Shown here piece by piece: positions 8,019-14,321 of a stretch of DNA of 14,321 nt. The DNA is taken from contig JBKJVQ010000201.1 of the NCBI GenBank assembly GCA_046717125.1, positions 1 through 14,321 of the forward strand. Direction: 5' to 3'. The notes under the pieces are model-generated. The model saw only the letters and a list, made by a program, of their open reading frames with translations, was not told where the DNA came from and made no database searches. This stretch comes from JBKJVQ01 sp046717125 (lineage in GTDB: Bacteria; Pseudomonadota; Alphaproteobacteria; Rhizobiales; Methyloligellaceae). Made by a program: the position numbers and the translations under genes. Numbering within the stretch: position 1 is the first letter of the stretch; each line of letters starts with the position of its first letter.

Positions 8019-9077
8019 TCAATGAAAGTCCGAAGGCTGGAACACGTGACCGCGCGCAGCGGCAGATTTTAGCCGTTTGCCTACGATTATTGAGATTTTT
8101 GCCGGAGCCAATCCGTTGCCCGGCCGCCGAAATGCGACGTCATGCTCGGCGATAATCTCCCCGGGGTGAAGATCATGGGCGGCGACGCAAGAGAGGCGAT
8201 ATTGCAATCGAGTCGCGGTTTCACCGATGGAAGGAGTCAGCGCGCCGGCCCCGAGCGCCGCCTCCAAGTCTCGGATCGTCCTGACGAGATCGGTCATTTC
8301 GCGTGCATCGCTCGACATCGCGTGATCAGGCCCGGGTAGGCTGCGATCCAGCGTGAAGTGCTTTTCAACAATCGACGCGCCGAGGCCGACCGCAATCGAC
8401 GCCGCAAAAGTTCCCACGGCATGGTCGCTGTAGCCGACCGGGCAATCAAAGCGTTCGGCCAGCGTCGTAATCTTCCTCAAGTTCAACTCCGCAAGCGGCG
8501 CGGGGTAAATCGACACGCAGTGAAGGAGCGCGAGATATCGTCCTCCACTGTCGCGGAAGCCAGCCACGGCCGCCTCGATCTCGCTCTCGACAGCCATGCC
8601 GATCGAGAGGATGGTCGGCAAGTCGGATGCCGCCATGGCGGCAATCAAAGGCAAATGGCCAAGATAGTCCGAGCCGTTCTTGATAGCCGCTGCACCTATG
8701 GCAACGAGGTCCGCCACCCCTTCGACACTGGTCGGCGTACTGATGAAATCAACGCCTGCTTTGTGCGCAGCATCGCGATAAACTCTAAGATCATCGGGCG
8801 ACAGCTCGCACCGTTTGAACAGGTCGTATTGGGGTTCCTCGATTTCGACCCCGTTCGTTCGATAGCGGTGCGTGAGCGAACGGTCGGAGACAAAGTCGTC
8901 CGTCCGATAGTTCTGAAACTTGACGGCATCGACGCCAGCGGCGGCGGCCGCCGCGATCGTTTTGGCGCCTAGCTCCCGATCACCATTGTGATTAATGCCT
9001 ATCTCCGCAATCACATAACAGGGTTCGCTCGCGCCCACGCGCTTGCCTGCGATATGAATGAATTCGGCAGAGGTCAT
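8019..9077 (-). CDS. pseI: Pseudaminic acid synthase (NeuB family)
   Basis: Condenses 6-deoxy-AltdiNAc with phosphoenolpyruvate to form the nine-carbon acid. The 352-residue protein has the NeuB TIM barrel with AEIGINHNGD (24-33), AVKFQNY (51-57), FISTPTS (111-117), LLHCVSIYPAP (184-194), VGYSDHAVG (214-222) and the PEP/metal-site segment EKHFTLDRSLPGPDH (238-252). A C-terminal antifreeze-like SAF domain (about 293-352) has VAAHDLHPGEII and ends in FQPSDFH. The ATG at 9077 is chosen because the 56 extra in-frame residues upstream lack family character. KNGSDYLG at 133-140 occupies the place of the KIASG-like stretch of better-known members, so sequence alone does not separate Pse from Leg or Neu synthase. 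Pse is inferred from PseB, PseC and PseG. It heads the pseI-pseH unit, divergent from the intact cytidylyltransferase. Confidence 0.82.
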   Translation of the reverse strand: MTSAEFIHIAGKRVGASEPCYVIAEIGINHNGDRELGAKTIAAAAAAGVDAVKFQNYRTDDFVSDRSLTHRYRTNGVEIEEPQYDLFKRCELSPDDLRVYRDAAHKAGVDFISTPTSVEGVADLVAIGAAAIKNGSDYLGHLPLIAAMAASDLPTILSIGMAVESEIEAAVAGFRDSGGRYLALLHCVSIYPAPLAELNLRKITTLAERFDCPVGYSDHAVGTFAASIAVGLGASIVEKHFTLDRSLPGPDHAMSSDAREMTDLVRTIRDLEAALGAGALTPSIGETATRLQYRLSCVAAHDLHPGEIIAEHDVAFRRPGNGLAPAKISIIVGKRLKSAAARGHVFQPSDFH

Positions 9078-9217
9078 TGTTGCGCGTTCCGGAGGGCCGT
9101 TGACGCTTCGCCGTTGCGGTGTCCATAGCGTATCGCCTGGGCTCCCGGCACCGATAAGGATAGAAAATTGACAGCGAGGTTGGGCAAAAAAACGAGGCAA
9201 GACAGGTACCGCCGGAC
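9078..9217. promoter_or_regulatory. Divergent intergenic region between pseI and the intact cytidylyltransferase gene
   Basis: This 140-base gap must serve two opposite units. On the plus strand there is a consensus -35-like TTGACA at 9168-9173, but no good -10 at 16-18 bases. A TTGACG at 9103-9108 with CATAGC about 18 bases downstream is weaker. No clear minus-strand promoter was found. Both flanking starts have poor Shine-Dalgarno sites. Confidence 0.3.
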
Positions 9218-9928
9218 ATGACTGTTCTCGCCATCCTGCAGGCACGCATGTCGTCGTCGCGCCTTCCCGGCAAGGTCATGCGCCCGCTGCTCGGCGAGCC
9301 GATGATCGGGCGCCAGATCGAGCGCATTCTCCGCGCGCAAAAGCTCGACCGACTGATCGTCGCTACCAGCGGCCGAAGCGACGACGATGTAGTTTCTCGG
9401 CACTGCAGGGCGCTTGGAGTTGGCGTACATCGCGGCTCCCTCGACGATGCGTTGGATCGGTATGTCGGCGCAACACGCGAATTCGGACGGCAAGCGAAAC
9501 ATATTGTCAGGCTGACCGCCGACTGCCCCCTTACGGATTGGAGCGTGATCGATGCATGCGTCGACCAGCATCTTCACGCCGGCGATGCGTTCACGAGCAA
9601 TGCAATGCGGCGGACATTTCCGCAAGGGCTGGACGTCGAAGTTATGACGGTTTCGCTGCTCGAGGAGCTTGCGGCGCATTCCACAACTGTGCAGAGGGAG
9701 CACGTGACGCAGCTTGTTTATGACCAGCCACAAACCTATCGCATCGGTCACGTGACCCAGGCCATCGACGAGAGCCAGCGCCGATGGACGGTAGATACCG
9801 CGGCCGATTTCGCGATGGTCGAAGCTGTATATGGGGCTCTGTACGTACAAAAACCCGACTTCAAGTCCCAAGACATTCGTGATTTTCTCGATTCCCGGCC
9901 GGAGATCAGACGCATCAATGGCGCCTGA
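9218..9928 (+). CDS. pseF: SpsF-type cytidylyltransferase, probable CMP-pseudaminic acid synthetase (PseF role)
   Basis: Expected to activate the nonulosonic acid with CTP. The 236-residue protein belongs to the SpsF/CTP_transf_3 group: LAILQARMSSSRLPGKV (4-20) is the complete nucleotide-binding motif, then VATSGRSDDD (48-57), the GSLDDALDRY segment (73-82), LTADCPLTDW (99-108) with the usual active-site Asp-Cys-Pro, the FPQGLDVEV segment (134-142), REHVTQ and RRWTVDT. It ends at RRINGA and lacks the RNEGY tail found in the decayed homologue at 6768-7348. It is divergent from pseI and convergent, with a 12-base gap, to the deacetylase gene. It is the only intact activating enzyme here, so the PseF role is inferred from pathway completeness. 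SpsF-like enzymes are not the classic NeuA/PseF, and another sugar-acid substrate is possible. Confidence 0.72.
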   Translation: MTVLAILQARMSSSRLPGKVMRPLLGEPMIGRQIERILRAQKLDRLIVATSGRSDDDVVSRHCRALGVGVHRGSLDDALDRYVGATREFGRQAKHIVRLTADCPLTDWSVIDACVDQHLHAGDAFTSNAMRRTFPQGLDVEVMTVSLLEELAAHSTTVQREHVTQLVYDQPQTYRIGHVTQAIDESQRRWTVDTAADFAMVEAVYGALYVQKPDFKSQDIRDFLDSRPEIRRINGA

Positions 9929-9940
9929 TCCGATTCCGGA

Positions 9941-10612
9941 TTAGTCGGCAGTCTCGATCTGCCGCAGCACCGTAAAGGCCTCAGCCGCTTCCAGACCCAT
10001 CGCCGCGCCGCGAAACTGCGCCAAGGCGACAACCGCCTCTCGCGAGCGTGCATGCGGGAACGCGCGTATCTCGTCGCCATAGCAATCGAGCGCTGCGAGC
10101 TTGGCGGGAAGGAAGCGGCCGATGTCGACGAAATGCACGGGATTGAACGCTTTCGAGGGATCGGTCCAGTGCGAGCTGGAGAGAACCTCATAGCCCCTGA
10201 TGGCGCGGATGCTCGAACCTGGAAGCGGACGGTAGAGGGTGAGCGTCGCGCGGCTCACGACTTCATGGTCAACGTTCAGGTCTCCGGCATGGTGGGTATA
10301 GACCAGCTCCGGTTGCACGCCTGACAACACCTGCTCCATGGCCTTGATGATATTGAGCAGCGGAATTGTATCGAGGCGGTTGTCGGGAAAATCGAGAAAG
10401 CGTGGAGCGTTCGCTCCGAGGGCCCCAGCGGCGTGCCTTGCGTCGTCACGGCGGCGCGCGATGCGATCGGCGCTGGAATCGGATCGCGCCGTCTCGCCAT
10501 CGGCGACGAACAGGATATCGACCTGATCTCCCCGCGCGGCATGCGCCGCGATGACGCCGCCGCAGCCGAGCGCTTCGTCATCGGGATGCGCCGCCGTGAC
10601 AAGGATTTTCAT
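9941..10612 (-). CDS. PIG-L/LmbE family deacetylase
   Basis: Zinc-dependent N-deacetylase of the PIG-L family, 223 residues, normal length, no signal peptide. The metal site AHPDDE is at 8-13 and the second motif THHAGDLNVDH at 106-116, ending in the metal-binding His. The ATG at 10612 overlaps the stop of the WbqC-family gene as ATGA, so the two are translationally coupled. In a nonulosonate locus it could remove an N-acetyl group from Pse, its UDP-linked precursor or a neighbouring sugar, freeing an amine for another acyl group. That substrate is inference; family members act on many N-acetyl sugars. Confidence 0.85.
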   Translation of the reverse strand: MKILVTAAHPDDEALGCGGVIAAHAARGDQVDILFVADGETARSDSSADRIARRRDDARHAAGALGANAPRFLDFPDNRLDTIPLLNIIKAMEQVLSGVQPELVYTHHAGDLNVDHEVVSRATLTLYRPLPGSSIRAIRGYEVLSSSHWTDPSKAFNPVHFVDIGRFLPAKLAALDCYGDEIRAFPHARSREAVVALAQFRGAAMGLEAAEAFTVLRQIETAD

Positions 10613-11319
10613 TTGGGTGACAGCGTTCGGCCCGTAACGAGAATATCTTTTGATTTTGGACCATGGTTGAAGAGAAGGTCGATCATGGACATGTACGGCT
10701 CAAACCCTGGGAAGGCCTGCTCGTAGCGCGGGTGCTCATAGTCATGAAACATGAGCCCGATGCCAGCATCCTCGAATTTCGTTCGATCGATGTAGTCTCG
10801 GCCGAACGGCCCTGAAATGTAGCTGGTTGCCCCGACGTCGCTGCAAAGCGATATGAGTAGATCGTCTTTCACGCCGCCGATCGGCATGGCGCTGCTGTAC
10901 ATTACGGGCAGTTCGATTTCCATTCTCGCGAGAAGAGCGTCAGTCAGTACCCGATCGAGATTGGCGATGTTGTCGATCGGCTGATCCAGCGCCGCAGAAA
11001 CCGTCTCCGCATAGGTGGCGAAAAACGGCGACTGGCTATAGCTCGCTTCGATCGCTCGCCACATTTTTTTGCGCCAGGGTGAATCTTCGAGGATGCGAAG
11101 CTTATTGATTGCAAGGTCGCTCAAGCCCTTCGTCAATAGCGGCACCGTCAGCCAAATCCACCCGGTCGCAGTGCGAATGCGGTTTCGATTGACGAACTTG
11201 GTTTTGCTGTTCATGTCGATTTGAACGTGATCGAGCACGATCAGCAGGTCGCTGGTCAAGAGCCGGTCAAAAAAACCGAGCCAGGGCAGAAACGCGGGCT
11301 GCATGATTGACACGCGCAT
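10609..11319 (-). CDS. WbqC-family protein
   Basis: 236-residue member of the WbqC-like family, known mainly from O-antigen and surface-glycan clusters, with no reaction I can state as established. Signature: RVSIMQPAFLPWLGFFDRL near the N-terminus, DHVQIDMNSKTKFVNRNRI, WLTVPL, YSQSPFF, SYISGPFGRDYID, and the C-terminal FHDYEHPRYEQAFPGFEPY with SMIDLLFNHG. The ATG at 11319 is preferred: a GGAA core lies 6 bases upstream and the family signature starts at once. A TTG at 11334 overlapping the methyltransferase stop would add 5 residues. It is the middle gene of a three-gene operon, coupled to the PIG-L deacetylase downstream. Confidence 0.85.
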   Translation of the reverse strand: MRVSIMQPAFLPWLGFFDRLLTSDLLIVLDHVQIDMNSKTKFVNRNRIRTATGWIWLTVPLLTKGLSDLAINKLRILEDSPWRKKMWRAIEASYSQSPFFATYAETVSAALDQPIDNIANLDRVLTDALLARMEIELPVMYSSAMPIGGVKDDLLISLCSDVGATSYISGPFGRDYIDRTKFEDAGIGLMFHDYEHPRYEQAFPGFEPYMSMIDLLFNHGPKSKDILVTGRTLSPK

Positions 11320-11330
11320 CGTACGTTCCG

Positions 11331-11957
11331 TCAATCGGATGCTGGCGCCGGCCGCCTGAGATAAATCGTGAAATCTCCTGGATGATAGTCGTGCCGCAGC
11401 GCCACAAACGCCGTCAGGCTACGGCAAAATTCCAGGGTCGCGATTGGATCGGCGCGGAACTCCTTCCCATCAGCTGGCTGATCTGCCCAAGAACTCAGTG
11501 AGTTGAAGGCAACGCCCTTGCGACAGAGCGCGTACATACGGCTAACAACGTTGCACATGTACTCGAACGGTTTTGTCCGACGATGGTAAAAAATGCCGCT
11601 CGCCATTACGAAGTCAGCAACGAGATCGTCGATTTGCTTGTCTGTCTGAAGGAGGTGGATATTCTCGAAGCGTACACCGGGAAACCGGGTGCGGCTCGCC
11701 TCGATCATCGCGGTTGTGATGTCTACACCGGCATACTGGCCGGAAAAATTGCATTCACGCGTGAGGTGTTCAAGCAGATCCCCGGTGCCGCAACCGATGT
11801 CGAGTACGCTGCTTGTATACTCGACGCCGACGCCCACGAGTATGGCAAATCTCAGATGCTGATTTTGGCTTGTGCGCCAGTTCACGGCGGCAGGCGTCGC
11901 CCCATGCTTGCGAAGTAATCGCGTATAGAGCTCGCGATTGGCGTCATCGTCATCCAT
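11331..11957 (-). CDS. Class I SAM-dependent methyltransferase
   Basis: 208-residue Rossmann methyltransferase. Motif I is VLDIGCGTGDLLEHL (51-65), the acidic residue after the second strand is in AGVDI (D79), and the fourth-strand segment is DFVMASGIFYHR. The C-terminus ends GDFTIYLRRPAP. The ATG at 11957 is preceded by AAGGATGAG about 9 bases upstream. It is the first gene of the unit that continues into WbqC and PIG-L. Methylation of a sugar hydroxyl or amine in the same glycan is inferred from its neighbours only; the substrate cannot be read from sequence. Confidence 0.82.
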   Translation of the reverse strand: MDDDDANRELYTRLLRKHGATPAAVNWRTSQNQHLRFAILVGVGVEYTSSVLDIGCGTGDLLEHLTRECNFSGQYAGVDITTAMIEASRTRFPGVRFENIHLLQTDKQIDDLVADFVMASGIFYHRRTKPFEYMCNVVSRMYALCRKGVAFNSLSSWADQPADGKEFRADPIATLEFCRSLTAFVALRHDYHPGDFTIYLRRPAPASD

Positions 11958-11994
11958 ACTGAAGACTCATCCTTGCTGATCGCGTGAGGCACGC

Positions 11995-12188
11995 TCAGGA
12001 TTTCCGTGCGACGACACGCCACTCGGCATGTACCGGCGCCTTGGTAGCCGCCCGATCACGGCTCTCGACGTGCTGCAGTTGCTCAATGACCCAACCGGCT
12101 GTCGCTTCCCGCACCATAGCCAGCATACCTGGCCCACGTCACAAGCGTGCCTCCGGTGTTCGGGCGGCCGAAATTCTAAGGGAGTCAA
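11995..12188 (-). pseudogene. Probable remnant of an unidentified gene, split by a frameshift
   Basis: A minus-strand ORF from an ATG at 12126 to a TGA at 11997-11995 encodes 43 residues, beginning MLAMVREATAGWVIEQL and ending HAEWRVVARKS. Immediately upstream, in another frame, TPLEFRPPEHRRHACDVG (from about 12185) looks like its continuation, with the switch near 12130. Together they read like the C-terminal 60 residues of a real enzyme, perhaps a methyltransferase, but I cannot name the family. It lies 37 bases upstream of the intact methyltransferase gene, same strand. Confidence 0.3.
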
Positions 12189-12680
12189 GGGACAGTAGGA
12201 TAGACTATTCTTCAGCAGCGTCGAGACGCACCGTCGTGGGCGGTCATGGTCAGCGCGGCCGCGACCTCATGGGGCGTCTCCTCCAGATCGCGATAGTCTG
12301 TCTTCTGCATCGCCCGGCTGATACCCCGTAGACCGAATCCGAAGCGATAGATCGAGAAGCCAAATCGCTTAACATTTGAGAGAGCTCCGCGGTGACGTGA
12401 CCCATCCTCGTTGCCGTCGATGGCGGGGCAAGCAACTTGGCCGAACGAGGCATTCCGCCCTTCATGTTTCGCCGAGAATTCGCATGGGATGAAACGGTGC
12501 CGGCCGGGACGCTGGACTTGATTTCAAAGGCTAGCGAAGCAGTTGAGGGCACGCTGATATCTGTCAGCGAATAGAAGGCGAAGCTGGCGGGATGTCCGAA
12601 CTGAGAAACATGTGCGAACGCGCCATCGCATTGGTATGATGCGGGCATGCCTGCGGGAAACACGAGACGTAATTTAATTT

Positions 12681-12701
12681 GTTGGTATTTCTGTTGGTAT
12701 T
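12681..12701. repeat. Pair of 9-bp direct repeats in an AT-rich patch
   Basis: GTTGGTATT occurs at 12681-12689 and 12693-12701, start-to-start 12 bases, in the most AT-rich part of the junction. A TTGGTAT also occurs near 12632. Spacing close to a helical turn could suit a regulator site, but there is no adjacent promoter I can point to. Confidence 0.25.
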
Positions 12702-12820
12702 CTGGACACCATATCAGAAAATATATCGCAGTTTCAGATGATTAGGCTGGAAGCGCGACGCCTCTCCTGGCACCAGCGCTCCCGACGACCGAACCTGACG
12801 GGGGGGGGCGCAGACCACGC

Positions 12821-13432
12821 ATGACGATCGAACAGCATGACGACGATCTGCCGGGCGACATCGGCTTCGGGTCGTCGGTTGCGGTCGATACCGAAACGCT
12901 CGGCCTCAACCTCGAACGCGACAGGCTGTGCCTCGTCCAGCTTTCGGCAGGCGACGGGCACGCCCATCTTGTCAGCATCAGGGACCGGACACGGCCTGCG
13001 CCGAATCTGACCCGGTTGTTGGCCGATCCCGGTGTCCTGAAGATTTTCCATTACGCCCGTTTTGACCTTGCGATGCTGCATCGCCGGCTTGGGGTCATGC
13101 CGGGGCCCGTCTATTGCACCAAAATCGCTTCGAAACTCACCCGCACATTCGCCGACCGGCATGGGCTGAAGGATCTGTGCCGCGATCTGCTCGGGATCGA
13201 AATCTCCAAGCAGCAGCAACTGACCGATTGGGGCGCGGGCGATTTGACGCCGGAGCAGCTTTCCTATGCGGCGTCAGATGTGCTGCATCTCCATGCGCTG
13301 AAGGAAAAGCTCGACGCGCTCCTCGCCCGGGAAGGACGCACGGAACTGGCGGATTCGTGCTTCCGGTTCCTTCCCGACCGCGCCCGTCTCGACCTTGCCG
13401 GCTGGAACGACATCGACATTTTTGCGCACTGA
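12821..13432 (+). CDS. rnd: Ribonuclease D-like 3'-5' exonuclease (HRDC-less)
   Basis: 203-residue DEDDy exonuclease, acting on RNA 3' ends by family assignment. All catalytic positions are visible: AVDTETLGL gives D23 and E25, FHYARFD gives D82, and YAASD gives Y149 and D153. It lacks the HRDC domains of the roughly 375-residue E. coli enzyme, as do the short alphaproteobacterial forms usually found beside lptC. The ATG at 12821 fits the family N-terminus. The only purine-rich leader is a run of nine G at 12800-12808. lptC follows 93 bases after the stop. This gene marks the start of the core-genome block. Confidence 0.9.
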   Translation: MTIEQHDDDLPGDIGFGSSVAVDTETLGLNLERDRLCLVQLSAGDGHAHLVSIRDRTRPAPNLTRLLADPGVLKIFHYARFDLAMLHRRLGVMPGPVYCTKIASKLTRTFADRHGLKDLCRDLLGIEISKQQQLTDWGAGDLTPEQLSYAASDVLHLHALKEKLDALLAREGRTELADSCFRFLPDRARLDLAGWNDIDIFAH

Positions 13433-13525
13433 CGGGCTCGGGCGGCGGCCGTCTCAATGTGAGCAAGATTTCGGCCAATAGCCGCGCTAGATTGCGAAAA
13501 CAAGGAACGGGGCCGGACGAACGCC

Positions 13526-14233
13526 ATGAGCGTCGCCACCATGACGGACAGGGAGGCCGGACGCGGGTTTGGCGCGCGGTCCGACAGCGCGCAGGAGCAC
13601 GCCTTTCGCGCCGCCGAACGGCACTCGCGCATGGTGCGGCTGCTTAGAGGCGGCCTGCCCGCATGCGCCGTGCTGGCGCTCGGACTTTATCTCGTCACCG
13701 GCAAGTTCTCGCTGTCGATCGGGGACATGGAGGCGAGCGTCGACCGGATCGAAGTGTCGCGCGAGTCGCTGAAAATGGTGAACCCAAAACTCCAAGGGTT
13801 CGACAAGAAGAACGGAGCCTACGTCATTCGGGCCGACTATGCCGAGCAGAGCGTGTCTTCGCCCGACCTGATTAAGCTGAACGCGATCCGGGCCGAGATG
13901 AATAACAAGGAAAAGGGCTGGTCGAAGCTGGCCGCCAAAGGCGGCGTGTTCGACCGCAAGGCCGAGAAGCTCACGATCGAGGGCGATATCCAAATCTCGA
14001 CCAGCAACGGCATGTCGGGCCGCCTCAGCCGGGCCTTGATCGACATGAAGAGTCAGGCCCTGAAAAGCGACACGCCGGTCGAATTCGATCTCGTCGACGC
14101 GACCGTGTCCGCCGCGACGATGGAGATGATGTCGTCCGACCGGAAGCTATTCTTCCGCGGCGCGGTGAAGGTGCATATCCGCAAGCGCGCCGAGAAGAAG
14201 TCGGCCGACGCCAAGGCCGGAGGGACGCCATGA
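13526..14233 (+). CDS. lptC: LPS export protein LptC
   Basis: 235-residue inner-membrane protein of the Lpt bridge that passes lipopolysaccharide from the LptBFG transporter to LptA. It has a charged N-terminal cytoplasmic segment, one membrane span at about 39-59 (LLRGGLPACAVLALGLYLV), then a periplasmic beta-rich domain with NPKLQGFDKKNGAYVIRADY and KLTIEGDIQISTSNGMS, typical of alphaproteobacterial LptC. GGACGA at 13514-13519 is a usable ribosome site. The stop overlaps the lptA ATG as ATGA. The lptA partner and upstream rnd support the call. Confidence 0.88.
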   Translation: MSVATMTDREAGRGFGARSDSAQEHAFRAAERHSRMVRLLRGGLPACAVLALGLYLVTGKFSLSIGDMEASVDRIEVSRESLKMVNPKLQGFDKKNGAYVIRADYAEQSVSSPDLIKLNAIRAEMNNKEKGWSKLAAKGGVFDRKAEKLTIEGDIQISTSNGMSGRLSRALIDMKSQALKSDTPVEFDLVDATVSAATMEMMSSDRKLFFRGAVKVHIRKRAEKKSADAKAGGTP

Positions 14234-14321
14234 AGACCTACGCGCTGGTCCTGACCGCCGCAATCGCCGGCGCGGTTTTCATGGACGGCCCGGCCGCATT
14301 GGCGCAAGGGGCGTTGTCGGA
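14230..14321 (+). CDS. lptA: Partial LptA (LPS-transport periplasmic protein), cut by the window end
   Basis: Only the first 30 codons are present. They read as a signal peptide: MKTY, a hydrophobic core (ALVLTAAIAGAVF) and a PAALAQ cleavage region, as expected for a periplasmic protein. The identity rests on the 4-base overlap with lptC and the conserved lptC-lptA order, not on the mature sequence, which is outside the window. Confidence 0.75.
   Translation, partial: MKTYALVLTAAIAGAVFMDGPAALAQGALS

Larger units (their letters stand above)
11958..12820. other. Gene-poor junction between the sugar locus and the rnd-lpt core block
   Basis: 863 bases with no confident gene. Several open frames of about 60-140 codons exist on both strands (for example minus 12663-12250 and an alternative minus frame over about 12500-12210), but none shows a recognised family, and competing frames overlap. 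The left part carries debris that reads like a decayed protein (11995-12188). The right part has an AT-rich patch (about 12664-12740). No tRNA, IS end or clear attachment site was found. Confidence 0.5.

Noticed and set aside
8358..8972. Plus-strand open frame of 204 codons
   Set aside because: Antisense shadow of pseI; the NeuB barrel motifs are on the minus strand.
9078..9245. 56-residue N-terminal extension of pseI
   Set aside because: Residues lack NeuB-family character and the extension would overlap the start of the divergent gene; the ATG at 9077 fits the family.
9074..9871. Minus-strand open frame of 265 codons
   Set aside because: Antisense shadow of the intact cytidylyltransferase gene.
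9928..9941. Short inverted repeat ATCCG/CGGAT between convergent genes as a bidirectional terminator
   Set aside because: Only 5 bp of stem with a 4-base loop and no T-run; too weak to call.
12250..12663. 137-codon minus-strand frame in the junction
   Set aside because: No recognisable family, competing open frame over part of the same stretch, no good ribosome site; left as unassigned.
12734..13219. Minus-strand open frame of 161 codons
   Set aside because: Antisense shadow of rnd, which shows all five DEDDy catalytic residues.
13487..13993. Minus-strand open frame of 168 codons
   Set aside because: Antisense shadow of lptC.

Overview
The window is high-GC bacterial chromosome, most likely from an alphaproteobacterium of the Hyphomicrobiales (Rhizobiales) type. 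The right end carries rnd (short, HRDC-less RNase D), lptC and the start of lptA. This is a core-gene order I associate with that group. No rRNA, tRNA, CRISPR array or intact mobile element was seen.

To the left of this core block (about 486 to 11957) lies an accessory surface-sugar locus. It encodes a complete-looking route to an activated nonulosonic acid, best read as CMP-pseudaminic acid: PseB (dehydratase), PseC (aminotransferase), PseH (N-acetyltransferase), PseG (UDP-sugar hydrolase), PseI (NeuB-family synthase) and an SpsF-type cytidylyltransferase in the PseF role. Layout: a large divergent minus-strand glycosyltransferase-like gene (486-3206); pseB-pseC-pseG on plus (3336-6735); a decayed SpsF/PseF-type pseudogene on plus (6768-7348); pseI-pseH on minus (9077-7510); an intact SpsF/PseF-type gene on plus (9218-9928), divergent from pseI; and a minus-strand operon of methyltransferase, WbqC-family protein and PIG-L deacetylase (11957-9941).

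The inferred job is synthesis, activation and tailoring of a pseudaminic-type sugar and its transfer to a surface acceptor (flagellin, LPS or capsule). No flagellin or recognisable Maf transferase is present. The 906-residue protein with a capsule-biosynthesis-like C-terminal domain is the only transferase candidate. The PIG-L/WbqC/methyltransferase operon looks like a tailoring module.

Two stretches hold no confident gene: 1-485, and 11958-12820 between the sugar locus and rnd, where gene debris and an AT-rich patch suggest a recombination scar. The most striking points are the multiply broken first cytidylyltransferase copy with a divergent intact copy 2 kb away, the scrambled gene orientation, and the large, compositionally mosaic glycosyltransferase-like gene.
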